A stretch of 64,000 nt of DNA from Flaccisagitta enflata (taxonomy: Eukaryota; Chaetognatha; Sagittoidea; Aphragmophora): positions 40,858,001-40,922,000 of the forward strand of contig OZ231126.1 of assembly GCA_965153355.1 (NCBI GenBank). The letters run 5' to 3'. Both the position numbers and the translations under genes were made by a program. The notes beneath the pieces are model-generated. The model was not told the DNA's origin. It worked only from the letters and a program-made list of their open reading frames with translations, and ran no database searches. Of the stretch, positions 12,837 through 23,284 are shown piece after piece. Positions within the stretch are counted from its first letter, which is position 1. Each line of letters opens with the position of its first letter.

Positions 12837-13085
12837 CGAGGCTCGCAAGCAAATGCTCATTCCAATGGAGTAAAGGATGGCACAGGATTTAGTTCAGTCC
12901 ACACATGGTATTACAAGATTGATTTCCTGTGGCTCCAGACAATGTTGCAAAAGGTCTTTCCCCTTTAATCTCCTAGGGGTTTCAGTTTTTAGTTGCGTGC
13001 TACGCGACTCTACACCCCGCTATGTCGGTTGGTCGGTTGGCCGGTTGGGCGGTTGGTCGGTTGGTTGGGCGGTTGGTCCTCTTTT

Positions 13086-13468
13086 GGGCAGCGGCCCCGA
13101 AGGGGCCTAATGAGCTATGCTTTCACACAGGTGAAATTTCTCCTCCTTCTTCTCCGTCCCTCCCCCCCTTTGAGGCCTAAATCCCAGCCTCGAGGCTCAA
13201 ATCCCAGCCTCAAGGCTCAAATCCCAATCTTGAGGCTCAAATCCCAGCCCTGAAGCTCAAATCCCAGACTTGAGGCACAAATCCGAGCCTCTAGACTCAA
13301 ATCTCAGCCTCGAGGCTCAAGGCTCAAATTCCAACCTTGAGTCTCAAATCCCAGCCTTGAAGCTCCAAACTTGCTAAGCATTGCCGCTGCCCCTCTAACC
13401 ACCACTCATCCACATAAACTCACATGGGGGCAACGGGTACCGCTGAACTTCTAACACTTTTGCGACTA
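13086..13468 (-). mobile_element. P module, type 1, in composite locus I
   Basis: GGGCAGCGGCCCCGAAGGGG and ATGCTTTCACACAGGTG, then CTCAAATCCCAGCCT-type minisatellite units. It closes with ATTGCCGCTGCCCC, GGGTACCGCTGA and CTTTTGCGACTA before TT. The inner minisatellite does not invert here, unlike the 2857 and 17446 copies. Confidence 0.72.
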
Positions 13469-13497
13469 TTTACTTTTCCGGCGTTTTTGAGCTTTTT

Positions 13498-14170
13498 GGG
13501 CAGCGGCCCCAAAGGGGACAAAGTCCTGTAGAACACAGGGGGACTTTTGTTCGTCCGTGCGTCCGTTCGTTCGTCCGTTCGTTCGTTAGTCCCCCCAGTC
13601 CCTCTCAGGCCTGAAATCTGCCCTCTCAGGCCTGAAATATGCCCTCTCAGGCTTAAAATCTGCCCTCTCAGGCCCCAAATCCGGCCTCTCAGGCCTCAAA
13701 TCCGGCCTCTCATGCCTCAAATCCGGCCTCTCATGCCTCAAATCCGGCGTCTCAGGCCCAAATCCAGCCTCTCAGGCCTCAAATCCGGCCTCTCAGGCCT
13801 CAAATCTGGCCTATTGGATCTCAAATCCAGCCTGTAAGGCCTCAAACCTGGCCTCTCAGGCCCCAAATTAGCCCTCTCAGGCCTCAAATTAGGCCTCTCA
13901 TGCTTCAAAGTAGCGCTCTCAGGCTTCAAATCAGACCTGATGGCCATTTAACCCTTGGTTTCGGAAAGCCTTCAGACTCTTGAAGGCCTTCAATCAGCCC
14001 ACTATAGCATTGCATCAACATTTTTAGGCAGGACGAACAAAAGTCCCCCTGTGTTCTACAGGACTTTGTCCCCTTCGGGGCCGCTGCCCTGCTTCCCCTC
14101 ACACGAATTCACAATCATGCATAGTAGGGCAACGGGTATCGCTGACCACATATTGCCCTTGGGCAACCTG
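13498..14170 (-). mobile_element. P module, type 2, in composite locus I
   Basis: The left arm GGGCAGCGGCCCCAAAGGGG plus AAGTCCTGTAGAACACAGGG and the inverted right arm CCCTGTGTTCTACAGGACTT plus CCCCTTCGGGGCCGCTGCCC enclose about 25 units of the type CTCTCAGGCCTCAAAT. The right end continues through GCAACGGGTATCGCTGACC to GGGCAACCTG. It is flanked TTTTT on the left and TT on the right. Confidence 0.82.
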
Positions 14171-14442
14171 TTGAGCATACGGCTCCTGCCCAGATGCCCT
14201 AGTGACCTTCTCCAGCACTGCTCCTACCCACCCCCACGCGACTAGGGTAGCCGTGTATCCGGCCTTGTTTTCTTTAGTATGACTTTCCTCTTTGCCCCTC
14301 CCATCCCCCTTTCTGTCTTCCCCACCCCGTTCCCTTTCTTTCTCCCAACACCACCTCCTTCCCTTCACTATCCATTTCTCTTTTCGTTCGCCCCACTTCC
14401 CTTTTGCTTTCACTATCCCCCTGATCAAACCCCCTACATTTT

Positions 14443-16072
14443 TTGTCCGCGACGGAATATCATTCCGACGCGGACTATAATTCAAGGCGGGTGGGTGTCG
14501 TCGTCGTCGTCGTCGTTGTCGTCGTCGTCGTTGTCGTCCCGGATTTTAAAAAATGGATAACTTTTTTATGCTTTGACCGATTTGGTTCATATTTGGTGGG
14601 AAGTTGTGCTAGGGTAAGGCGCTTTACATCCTATCCGATTTTTGTGATCCGACCAACCCAACCGGCCCAACCAGCCTACCGGCCTAAAAGTGAAAAACGT
14701 GCATAACTTTGGCATTTTTCAACCGATTTGGCTGAAATTTGGTATGGAGTCTCTAAATGGAAGGCCTCAACATATGTATATGATTTATATGCATTTGAGC
14801 ATGCTAACCGGCCAAACCGACCTACCACCCAACCAGCCAACCGGCCTAAAAGTGAAAAACTTGCGTAACTTTGTCATTTTTCAACTGATTTGGTTGAAAC
14901 TTGGTATGGAGTCTCTAAATGGAAGGACTCAGCATATGCAAACTATTTATCCTGTTAAACCAGCCTACCACCCAACCAGCCTACTGGCCTAAAAGTGAAA
15001 AACGTGCATAACTTTGGCATTTTTCAACTGATTTGGCTGAAATTTGGTATGGAGTCTCTAAATGGAAGGCCTCAACATATGTATATGATTTATATGCATT
15101 TGAGCATGCTAACCGGCCAAACCGACCTACCACCCAACCAGCCAACCGGCCTTAAAGTGAAAAACTTGCGTAACTTTGTCATTTTTCAACTGATTTGGTT
15201 GAAACTTGGTATGGAGTCTCTAGATGGAAGGACTCAGCATATGCACACTATTTATCCTGTCAAACCAGCCTACCACCCAACCAGCCTACCAGCCTAAAAG
15301 TGAAAAATGTGTATAACTTTGGCATTTTTCAACCAATTTGGTTGAAATTTGGTATGGAGTCTCTAAATGGAAGGCCTCAACATACGTATATGATTTATAT
15401 GCATTTGAGCATGCTAACCGGCCAAACCGACCTACCACCCAACCAGCCTACCTACCAAAAAGTGAAAACTTGCATAACTTTGTCATTTTTCAACCAATTT
15501 GGTTGAAACTTGGTATGGAGTCTCTAAATGGAAGAACTCAACATATGCACACTATTTATCCTGTCAAACCAGCCTACCACTCAACCAGCCTACGAGCCTA
15601 AAAGTGAAAAATGTGCATATCTTTGGCGTTTTTCAACCAATTTGGTTGAAATTTGGTATGGAGTCTCTAAATGGAAGGACTCAGCACATGTATGTGATTT
15701 ATTTATGTTTGAGCATGCCAACCAGCCAAACCCACCTACCACCCAACCAGCTTATCTGCCTAAAAGTTAAAAACTTGCATAAATTGGACATTTTTCAACC
15801 AATTTGGTTGAAACTTGGTATGGAGTCTCTAAATGAAAGAACTCAACATATGCACACTATTTATCCAAACCAGTTTACCACCCAACCACCCTACTAGCCT
15901 AAAAGTGAAAAATGTGCATAACTTTGCCATTTTTCAACGGATTTGCATGAAACTTTGTATGGAGGCTCCTAATGTAAAGAATTATAGTTTTAGCGAACTT
16001 ACGGGGTTAGCAATCTTTTGGTCATAGCGATCTTATGGAATTGGTGATCTATAACCCCCTTCCGTCGCGGAC
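14443..16072 (-). mobile_element. Giant H-like element enclosing a 305-bp higher-order satellite
   Basis: The left (3') terminal hairpin has arms GTCCGCGACGGAAT (14445-14458) and ATTCCGACGCGGAC (14462-14475), 13 of 14 paired around a 3-nt loop, then TATAATTC and a (GTC)n tract. At 16060-16072 TTCCGTCGCGGAC is the exact reverse complement of the first arm, the position where motif X is expected. The usual AACAAG start is not visible, so the outer 5' limit is uncertain. All sequence between is tandem satellite and its flanks. Confidence 0.65.
14683..15960. repeat. Higher-order tandem satellite, 305-bp dimer of about 162 + 143 bp
   Basis: The word CCTAAAAGTGAAAAA recurs at 14683, 14845, 14988, 15293, 15597 and 15898 (plus intermediate monomers). 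Spacings of 162 and 143 add to 305, with alternating monomer types GCATAACTTTGGC and GCGTAACTTTGTC. About 4.2 dimers are present. Each monomer carries TTTGGTATGGAGTCTCTAAA and ends in CCAACCAGCC-rich sequence. The period is not a multiple of 3, so the open frames across it are not a protein repeat. Confidence 0.92.
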
Positions 16073-16440
16073 CCAGATACTGATCAGATTTTTTTTTCAT
16101 TCAAAAAGATCCTGATGAAGGAGGGATGGTGGGGATGAAATGGATGAACAGGAGACAATGTACATCTTTAACAAACACACACAAAGTGTCATGTGTCCTG
16201 GAATTTTGGTTAACCCCTTTTTTTTGGAAATGTTTTGGAAAACGTCATGAAGCGGGTGTGTAACATTGTTGGTTGCTACCTTTTACAGAAAATCATCAGT
16301 TGTCAAACAAGTTATTCTTTTTTCGTTTCTTTCTGTGCGTTTCTCCGTACATTTTTTTTTTTGTTCTTTCTACTTTCCTGTTTTCTTCCTTTTGCAGTGT
16401 TCACACTTGACACCTCCACAAATCTTCTTGCTTTTGGTTT
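16073..16440. other. Spacer without recognisable gene
   Basis: T-rich sequence leading into a pyrimidine tract. No conserved peptide. Confidence 0.45.
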
Positions 16441-16935
16441 TCTTTTTATTATTCTTGTTCTTCTTGTTCTTCTTGTTCTCCTCCTTCTTTATTTTCTTCT
16501 TCTTTTTCTTCTTCTTCTTTTTCTTTTTCTTTTTCTTTTTCTTTTTCTTTTTCTTTTTCTTTTTCTTTTTCTTTTTCTTTTTCTTCTTCTTTTTCTTTTT
16601 TCTTCTTCTTCTTCTTCTTCTTCTTCTTCTTCTTCTTCTTCTTCTTCTTCTTCTTCTTCTTCTTCTTCTTCTTTTTCTTTTTCTTTTTCTTCTTCTTCTT
16701 CATCTTCTTCTTCATCATCATCTTCTTCTTCTTCTTCTTCTTCTTTTTCTTCTTCCCCTACTGCTGCTGCTGCTGCTTCATTTTCTTCTTCTTCTTCCTC
16801 ATCTTTTTCCTTTTCTTCTTTTTTTTTTTCCTTTTTTTTTCTTTTCTTCTTTTCTTCTTCTTGTTCTTCTTCTTGTTCATGTTGTTCTTCTTCTTTTGTG
16901 TCTCCTTCTCCCTCTTCCTCTTCTTCTTTCTCTTA
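16441..16935. repeat. (CTT)n/(TTTTTC)n pyrimidine tract, about 500 bp
   Basis: A succession of TTCTTG, TTTTTC hexamers (16520-16590), pure TTC (16600-16680), TTCATC, GCTGCTGCT and TTCTTG blocks. Poly-Phe, poly-Ser and poly-Leu frames are translations of this tract. Confidence 0.93.
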
Positions 16936-16998
16936 AATGAAAAACGTAAAAATCGTAGAGAACTTGATCAATCAGAAAAAAAGAAAGAAAAGAAAAAA

Positions 16999-17151
16999 GA
17001 ACAAGGCCGGATACACGGCAAGACAGTCGCGGACGGTTGGGCAGGAGCAGTAATGCAAAAACTGCTCGCAATTCAGAAATGTTACGGACGGACCGACGGA
17101 CGGACCGACCGACACGGCAAGGTGTAGAGTCGCGTGTCCGCGACTTAAAAG
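16999..17151 (+). mobile_element. H element, GTCGCGGAC variant (full length, 152 bp)
   Basis: AACAAGGCCGGATACACGGC, X AGTCGCGGAC, GGTTGGGCAGGAGCAGTAAT, GGACCGACGGACGG, ACGGCAAGGTGTAGAG, hairpin AGTCGCGTGTCCGCGACT, TAAAAG. X and the hairpin 3' half are exact reverse complements. One of the most compact complete copies. Confidence 0.87.
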
Positions 17152-17445
17152 AACGTAGTGCTGAACACCGTCTATGGGCCATTAGGTAAACAGATAGACA
17201 TGTGGACAGTCTCACTCCTTTCTTGTCCGTTTTCAGCTTCTTATCATTCTCTCGTTCCGAGCTCCTCTTCCTTATCCTCCTTTATTTTTCGCTCCAGGCT
17301 TCTCCATTGTCTTCTTACTCAACCTCCTAATCTCCTTAAATTTTTCTTCTTTTTAGTCACGTGCTACGCGACTTCAAACCCCACCATGTTGGTCCGTCGG
17401 TCGGTTGGTTGGTCAGTAGGTTGGTGGTCCGTCGGTCCCCTTTTT

Positions 17446-17994
17446 GGGCAGCGGCCCCAAAGGGGTCGATGACCTATGCTTTCCCACTTATGAGGAATTC
17501 TTCTCCTTCTTCTTCTTCTTCTTCTTCTTCTTCTTCTTCTTCTTCTTCTTCTTCTTCTTCTTCTTCTTCTTCTTCTTCTTCTTCTTCTTCTTCTTCTTCT
17601 TCAGCGTACCCCCTCAAATCCCAGTCTCAAGGCCCAAATCCTAGCCTTGAGGCCCTAATCTTAGCCCGGAGGCCTAAATTTCAGCCTTGAGGCCAAAATT
17701 TCAGCTTCCAGGCCATATCTCAGCCTCCGGGCTAGGATTTGGGCCGTGAGGCTAGGATTTGGTCCTCGAGGGTGGGATTTGAGCCTCAAGACTGGGATTT
17801 GGGCATCGAGGCTGGAATTTGGGCCTCGAGGCTGGGATTTGAGGGGGGGTACGCTGAAGAATAAGAAGGAGAAAATTCCCCACTTGTGTGAAAGCATTGG
17901 TCATCGACCCCTACGGGGCCGCTGCCCTGCTTCCCCTTCAACTTAAAGCGCAACCTACTTAAGCAGGGCGGGCCATCTAACGCTTTTGGGAATA
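17446..17994 (-). mobile_element. P module, type 1, palindromic, in composite locus II
   Basis: Arms GGGCAGCGGCCCCAAAGGGG/ATGCTTTCCCACTTATG and CACTTGTGTGAAAGCATTGG/CGGGGCCGCTGCCC. Inside are a (TTC)n tract of about 100 bp, then AGCGTACCCCCTCAAATCCC with its inverse GGGATTTGAGGG ... GTACGCT at 17838-17859. The end reads GCCATCTAACGCTTTTGGG. Confidence 0.82.
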
Positions 17995-18024
17995 TTACTT
18001 TTTCGGCGTTTTTGAGCTTTTTGG

Positions 18025-18591
18025 GCAGCGGCCCCAAAGGGCCGATGTCCTGTAGGACACAGGGGGGAATTTCCAGACGTCCGTCCGTCCGTCCGTCCTT
18101 CCGTCCGTCCCCCCCCCCGGTTGGCCATCGAGGCCTCATATCACTCTCAGGCCTGATTTAGGCCCTCTGAGCCCTCAAATTAGCCCTCCAGGCCTCAAAT
18201 CAGCTCTCCGAGCCTCAAATCAGCTCTCCAGGCCTCAAATCAGCTCTCCAGGCATCAAATCAGCTCTCCAGGCCTCAAATCCGCTCTCCAGACCTCAAAT
18301 CAGCATTCCAGGCTCCAAATCAGCCCTCCAGGCCTCAAATCTGCCTAAGGCCTGCCCCCAGACCTCAAATCTAATCTTCAGGCATAAATCTTCCCCCAGA
18401 CCTCAAACCCCGCCTCAATTACCTCCTAAGCCTGCTATATTCCCCCTCAGGACGTCTGGAAAATCCCCCCTGTGTCCTACAGGACATCGGCCCTTTGGGG
18501 CCGCTGCCCTGCTCTCACTCCACTACTTCACTTGATCACCCCAAGCAGGGCATCGGGTACCGCTGACCATGTGCGATCCTTGGATGACTAG
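18025..18591 (-). mobile_element. P module, type 2, in composite locus II
   Basis: Left arm GGGCAGCGGCCCCAAAGGGC, GATGTCCTGTAGGACACAGG, GGGAATTTCCAGACGTCCGT. The right arm is its inverse. CCAGGCCTCAAATCAGCTCT units lie between. The right end continues GCATCGGGTACCGCTGACC to CCTTGGATGACTAG. TTTTT precedes and TT follows. Confidence 0.82.
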
Positions 18592-18690
18592 TTGATCCTA
18601 CTGCTCATGCCCAAATGCTCTAGTGACCTTCTCCCGCACTGCTCCTACCCACCCGCACGCCACTGGGGTAGCCTTGTATCCGGCCTTGTT

Positions 18691-18897
18691 TTTAGTCGCG
18701 TGCACGCGACTCTACAACCCGCTCTGTCTGTCTGTCTGTCTGTCTGTCTGTCGGTCGGTCGGTTGGTCGGTCACACTTAGCTTTTTTCGCGCTTACGGGT
18801 GGTTTTGGAGTTACTGCTCCTGCCCAACAGCTTGGTTGGTCTATTTCTTCACTGCCCCTGCCCACCCGCACGCGACTTGTGTCACGGTATGGCCTTT
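18691..18897 (-). mobile_element. H element, GTCGCGTGC variant, in tandem array
   Basis: Perfect hairpin AGTCGCGTGCACGCGACT, CTCTACAACCCGC, a (GTCT)n-(GGTC)n tract, CACACTTAGCTTTTTTCGCG, CTGCTCCTGCCCAAC and X as GCACGCGACT. The 5' end has diverged (CACGGTATGGCCTT). The next element follows directly. Confidence 0.82.
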
Positions 18898-18986
18898 TCA
18901 GTCGCGGACACGCGACTCTACACCTTACCGTGTCGGTCGGTCGGTAGGTCGGTCGGTCGGTAGATCGGTCGGTCCGTCCGTCACAT
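18898..18986 (-). mobile_element. Truncated H element (3' half only)
   Basis: AGTCGCGGACACGCGACT hairpin, CTCTACACCTTACCGTGTC, a GGTCGGTCGG tract, CACATTTTT. The 5' half is absent and the next copy begins at once. Confidence 0.75.
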
Positions 18987-19136
18987 TTTTAGTCGCGGAC
19001 ACGCGACTCCACCTTGCCGTGTCGGTCGGTCGGTCCGTCCGTCCGTCCGTCACATTTTTGATTTCCGAGCGGTTTTTGCATTACTGCTCCTGCCCAACCG
19101 TCCGCGACTAGATTGCCGTGTATCCGGCCTTGTTCA
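18987..19136 (-). mobile_element. H element, GTCGCGGAC variant, last of the tandem array
   Basis: AGTCGCGGACACGCGACT, CCACCTTGCCGTGTCGG, GTCCGTCCGTCC, ACTGCTCCTGCCCAACC, X as GTCCGCGACT, GCCGTGTATCCGGCCTTG. Mirrors the compact plus-strand copy at 16999. Confidence 0.85.
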
Positions 19137-20205
19137 TTAAAATGTCAAAAAAACAAAAACAAAAACAAAAACAAAAAAAAAACAAGTAAAGTCCTTTGCC
19201 GAGTCAATTATGAAGCAAAAAAGAACAAAGAATTGTTGATAAAAAATGATAGGAAAAAAATTAAAGACGAGCTGATTGTTAGATTCGAGACAGAGAATGG
19301 AGTTGGAGCCATGAGGTCGTGCACACTGCAAGCTTTTGTGAGAGTAGGCACACAGTATGCCAACCGACAAGATTTGCGCAGTTACTGCTCAATCACGGTG
19401 CAACCGAATTGAAACCAAATGAGGTCAGCGAAATATGTAATGTTGTCTAGACCGCAATTCCATACAAAGGGCAACAATCGCGGACGATTGGGCAGTGGCA
19501 ATATTTCAAAAAAATACTTAGTCAACTCAAACTGACTTAAATTCTATAAAAAAAAGACAAAAACAACGGCAATTCAATGATATGACAGACAGACCGACGA
19601 GCTGACGGACAGATCGACCGATGGACCGATACAGCAGGTGAAGAGTCACGAAGTAGGATGGACAAAGTGTACTTTAGAAGGCATCAAGAGAATATCAACA
19701 GTAGTTTAAAGTTATTGAGGATTAAAGAAACTGTTTTGGTTGCACAGTCAACAAACGTTCTGCCCGTAACGAAATCTCGCCTTAAAAAAATGGAAATTAA
19801 GTCCTTTCAAAAAAAAATTCATATGTTGGCGTTAAAGAAATTATCGGTGAAAAAGTATTTCAGTAGTCCTATGGAGTTTGTTAGAATGATTCTTAGCTGC
19901 ACTTATCTTATTCCTTACAGTTTAATGTGGGTGAAAGATTTGATTTCCCTTAGGCCATAGTGAGACATGAGTTAGTAGAGATACACTGCAGTGATGATAA
20001 ATGGAGCTCATTTGCTTCAGGCCTAGAGGCAGATCGAGAACAGATGAATGGATGGACAAATGGCCAACTCTGTATAGAAGTCTGATCATTTCCTTCGATC
20101 CATTTAGTGCCGATATCACTACCTTATAAGGCAATGAAACAGAACGATTGAGTTCGAAGCATATGAAGGAAAAGACGTTCATCAAAGAAATCCTTTTTGC
20201 GATAA
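19137..20205. other. Spacer with a decayed H element, no gene supported
   Basis: An AACAAAA-type A-rich run at 19146-19184 is followed by ordinary sequence. At about 19464-19655 there is a degraded H element: ATCGCGGACGATTGGGCAG, a GACCGACGAGC tract and GAAGAGTCACG. Two plus-strand frames of about 100 codons (19113-19412 and 19658-19960) start within repeat-derived or unique sequence. They show no motif I recognise and no codon bias I can support. Confidence 0.5.
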
Positions 20206-20208
20206 AAG

Positions 20209-20604
20209 GAAGAAGAAGAAGAAGAAGAAGAAGAAGAAGAAGAAGAAGAAGAAGAAGAAGAAGAAGAAGAAGAAGAAGAAGAAGAAGAAGAAGAAGAAGA
20301 CAAAGAAGAAGAAGAAGAAGAAGAAGAAGAAGAAGAAGAAGAAGGAGAAGAAGAAGAAGAAGAAGAAAAAGAAGAGGAAGAAAAAAAAAGAACAAGAACA
20401 AGAACAACAAGAACAAGAACAAGAGCAAGAACAAGAAGAAGAAGGAGAAGAAGAAGAAGAAGAAGAAGAAGAAGAAGAAGAAGAAGAAGAAGAAGAAGAA
20501 GAAGAAGAAGAAGAAGAAGAAGAAGAAGAAGAAGAAGAAGAAGAAGAAGAAGAAGAAGAAGAAGAAGAAGAAAAAGAAGACGAATAAGAAGAAGAAGAAG
20601 AAAA
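20209..20604. repeat. (GAA)n tract, about 400 bp
   Basis: GAA repeats with AAGAACAAC islands near 20390-20430. Continues directly into a GAT tract. Confidence 0.95.
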
Positions 20605-20605
20605 A

Positions 20606-20773
<168 letters not shown>

Positions 20774-21015
20774 GAGGAAGCAAAGATTAAAGACTGTCTA
20801 GGAGAAATTCAAAATGACTTTAAGGGCTTCAGAAAATCAAAAGAAGATAGGCGAGGGAGAAAAAGAGAGACATGATGGCGTTGAGGAAGGTGATTGAGGT
20901 AACGCAATTTGATGAACATGATGAAGGCTGATAGATATGGATGACGATTACGACGATTGATAGGTTAGTAATTCTGAAACTTTAGAAAAGACGTAATCCC
21001 CTTTAGAGCATCTGA

Positions 21016-21335
<320 letters not shown>

Positions 21336-21889
21336 TGTTGATTCCATTTATGAAACATAGTTCCGTAGAGTTAACTCTCACGGAGCTATTTTGGATCTAT
21401 TTTGTATGGTGCACCAAAGTACAGACACGCGCGACTGAAAGCGATAGGAAGTGGTGTTTGAAGAAAAAAAGAAAGAAAGAAAGAAAGAGAAAAACCTAGA
21501 TACGGTTGTCTTTGCCCCACTTAATGACCGATCGTAGTTTGTTGTTGTCAGTGGAGTAGAAGCAGGGCAGCTTGCCAATTCGGACAACGTTAGGAATCCG
21601 TTTCTTTTCCTCTTTCTCCATCATCTAAAGAAATTATCGCAGACGAAAAAAAAAAAAAAAGATGGCGGACACAAGGCTGCCTAAAACGATTACGTAAAGT
21701 GATTAACTTGTTAAACAAGCTAAGAGTAAGCCTAAAAATTTGCTTACATAGTTGCGTGCACTGGAAATTATGTGAACGGTACGAAGAGAGATGTCGAAAG
21801 AAATCCGGTATCAAAAGCGACTATGACTGTACGTGAAAAAAATTGCCACATCGAGGGGCGTATGGGAAGGGACGTCAGCTATTATCCCA
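21336..21889. other. Spacer without recognisable gene
   Basis: Includes a short (GAAA)n run at 21466-21492 and an A15 run at 21645. Nothing else was recognised. Confidence 0.45.
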
Positions 21890-22445
21890 CACAGCAGGGG
21901 CCATGTACATACAACCACCCTTTTGCCTGTCTATCCATCACCCTCCCTTCATCCTCAGGGCCTTTGGGGTCCTTTCTGACCCAAATTCTGCCAAAGGAGG
22001 CCCAAATCTAAACAAATTGGCTCAAATCTTAGCTAGAGTCCTACATTTTGGCGGCTACGTAAGATCCCGATTCTAGCCTTCAAGACCCAGAATATAGCCC
22101 TAGACACGCCGATGCTTGCCTCTAAGCTCAGATCCTAGCCTCCAGGACCCTTATCCTGGCCTTAAAGATCCAGATCCTGGCCTCAAAGACTCAGATCCTG
22201 GTTTCTCTGACAAAGATTTAGGCCTCTAAGGGCCAGATCTTAACCTTTCAAGGCACAAATCCCGGCCTCCATTATCATGATCCCTGTCTCTAGGATTCAT
22301 ATCCTAGACAGATGGACAGATAGACGGACGGTCGGACAGATTCCCCCTGTTTACTACATGATTTAGTCCCCTTCAGAGCCTGGCTTCCTCCTCAACTTAA
22401 TTAACTAACCACTCAAACAGGGCACGTGTACCGCAAACGATATAA
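21890..22445 (-). mobile_element. Old, diverged P module
   Basis: CTCAGGGCCTTTGGGGTCC, then about 15 degenerate units of the type CCTCCAGGACCCAGATCCTGG (shortened here to CCAGATCCTGGCCTC), a GACGGACGGTCGGACAG piece, CCCCCTGTTTACTACATGA, GTCCCCTTCAGAGCC and CAGGGCACGTGTACCGC. The order matches type-2 modules, with heavy divergence. Confidence 0.55.
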
Positions 22446-22616
22446 GCATGTACTGCATTTGGGTCGCGTTTATCATTGGTTAAGAAGCGTTTTTTGCAAA
22501 AGATCATTGATTTCTTTTTACAAATCTCAAAAAACTAGAAGAGTTATGAGTAAATGCGCTGCAGTTCTCTACTGGCTGATAAAAAAGACAGGAAGATGTT
22601 AAAACTTTTCGCCTTA

Positions 22617-22741
22617 AATTTTGTGCGACAAAGCACCTCTACAACTGGCTGTGTCCGTTGGTCGGTCGGTCGGTCGGTCTGTAACGCATTCGTTCGATGA
22701 TCCACACGTCGCACCTTATCGGTCTACTTGGCCTTGTTCTT
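22617..22741 (-). mobile_element. H element, GGTGCG subfamily, copy 1
   Basis: The plus strand has TTGTGCGACAAAGCACCTCTA (hairpin with a mutated outer arm), CTGGCTGTGTCCG, a (GGTC)n tract, ACGCATTCGTTCGATGATCC, X as CGTCGCACCT, and TACTTGGCCTTGTT. About 90% like copy 2. Confidence 0.8.
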
Positions 22742-22975
22742 TATCAAACCCAATAAGTATCTCGGTTTAAAAGCCACAGGTTATAGCTGCTAGAAACCAT
22801 TCGTCCGACTAACCAACAGACGAACCAAGAAAAAAACGAAATTACAAATTCAAAAATTCAAAAATTCAGAAATTCACGCGACGAAAAAAATATTAAGAAA
22901 GAAATGGAAACACGAAGGAAACGCAATAAATAATCCTGGAAGCAAAGAGAGATTTCGAGTTGTTGAGGCGGAGAA

Positions 22976-23040
22976 ATTACAAGGCCGGATACATGGTTGC
23001 CCCTGTCGCGCGCAAAGGGGCAGGTGCATAGCTGCGGTAG
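22976..23040 (+). mobile_element. 5' fragment of a GTCGCG-type H element
   Basis: ACAAGGCCGGATACATGG, then TGTCGCGCGCAAAGGGGCAG. No matching 3' end follows. Confidence 0.6.
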
Positions 23041-23155
23041 ACAGTCTTGGCAAAAACTACTCTTTATCGACGAAAATGCTATTGATAGGGAGAATCTCAT
23101 AATGCCAGTTGCTACGTAAAAGCGACTAGTCTCCATGTTATAGGGGAAAACAACT

Positions 23156-23284
23156 TTTTAGGTGCGACAAAGCACCTCTATAACTGGCTGTGTCCGTCGG
23201 TCGGTCGGTCGGTCGGTCTGTCTGTAACGCATTCGTTCGACGATTCACACGTCGCACCTATTGGCCTACTTGGCCTTGTTTTTT
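23156..23284 (-). mobile_element. H element, GGTGCG subfamily, copy 2 (complete)
   Basis: Terminal hairpin AGGTGC-GACAAA-GCACCT, CTCTATAACTGGCTGTGTC, a (GGTC)n tract, ACGATTCACACG, X as CGTCGCACCT, then TTGGCCTACTTGGCCTTG giving left hairpin GGCC/GGCC. X and the hairpin match over 9 of 10 positions. Same orientation as copy 1, about 540 bp away. Confidence 0.85.

Larger units (their letters stand above)
12984..14274 (-). mobile_element. Composite H-P-H-P-H element, locus I
   Basis: The plus strand starts TTTTTAGTTGCGTGCTACGC (terminal hairpin), CTCTACACCCCGC and a GGTTGGTCGG tract. A type-1 P module follows, then the H middle block CGGCGTTTTTGAGCTTTTT, a type-2 P module, and the H 5' part CTCCTGCCCAGATGCCC ... 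CACGCGACT ... GCCGTGTATCCGGCCTTG. H sequence is continuous when the two P modules are removed. Locus II (17351-18691) has the same order, so the composite seems to have moved as one unit. Confidence 0.75.
17351..18691 (-). mobile_element. Composite H-P-H-P-H element, locus II
   Basis: The plus strand has hairpin AGTCACGTGCTACGCGACT, a GTCGGTCGGTTGG tract, a type-1 P module, the middle H block TTTTTCGGCGTTTTTGAGC, a type-2 P module, then ACTGCTCATGCCCAAATGC ... CCACCCGCACGCCACT ... TATCCGGCCTTG. Same order and similar length as locus I. Another H element begins at its right end. Confidence 0.78.

Noticed and set aside
14690-16027. Apparent repeat protein (FGMESLNGR-type peptides)
   Set aside because: The satellite dimer is about 305 bp, not a multiple of 3, so the frame shifts each unit and the peptides appear in several frames; the DNA repeat explains it.
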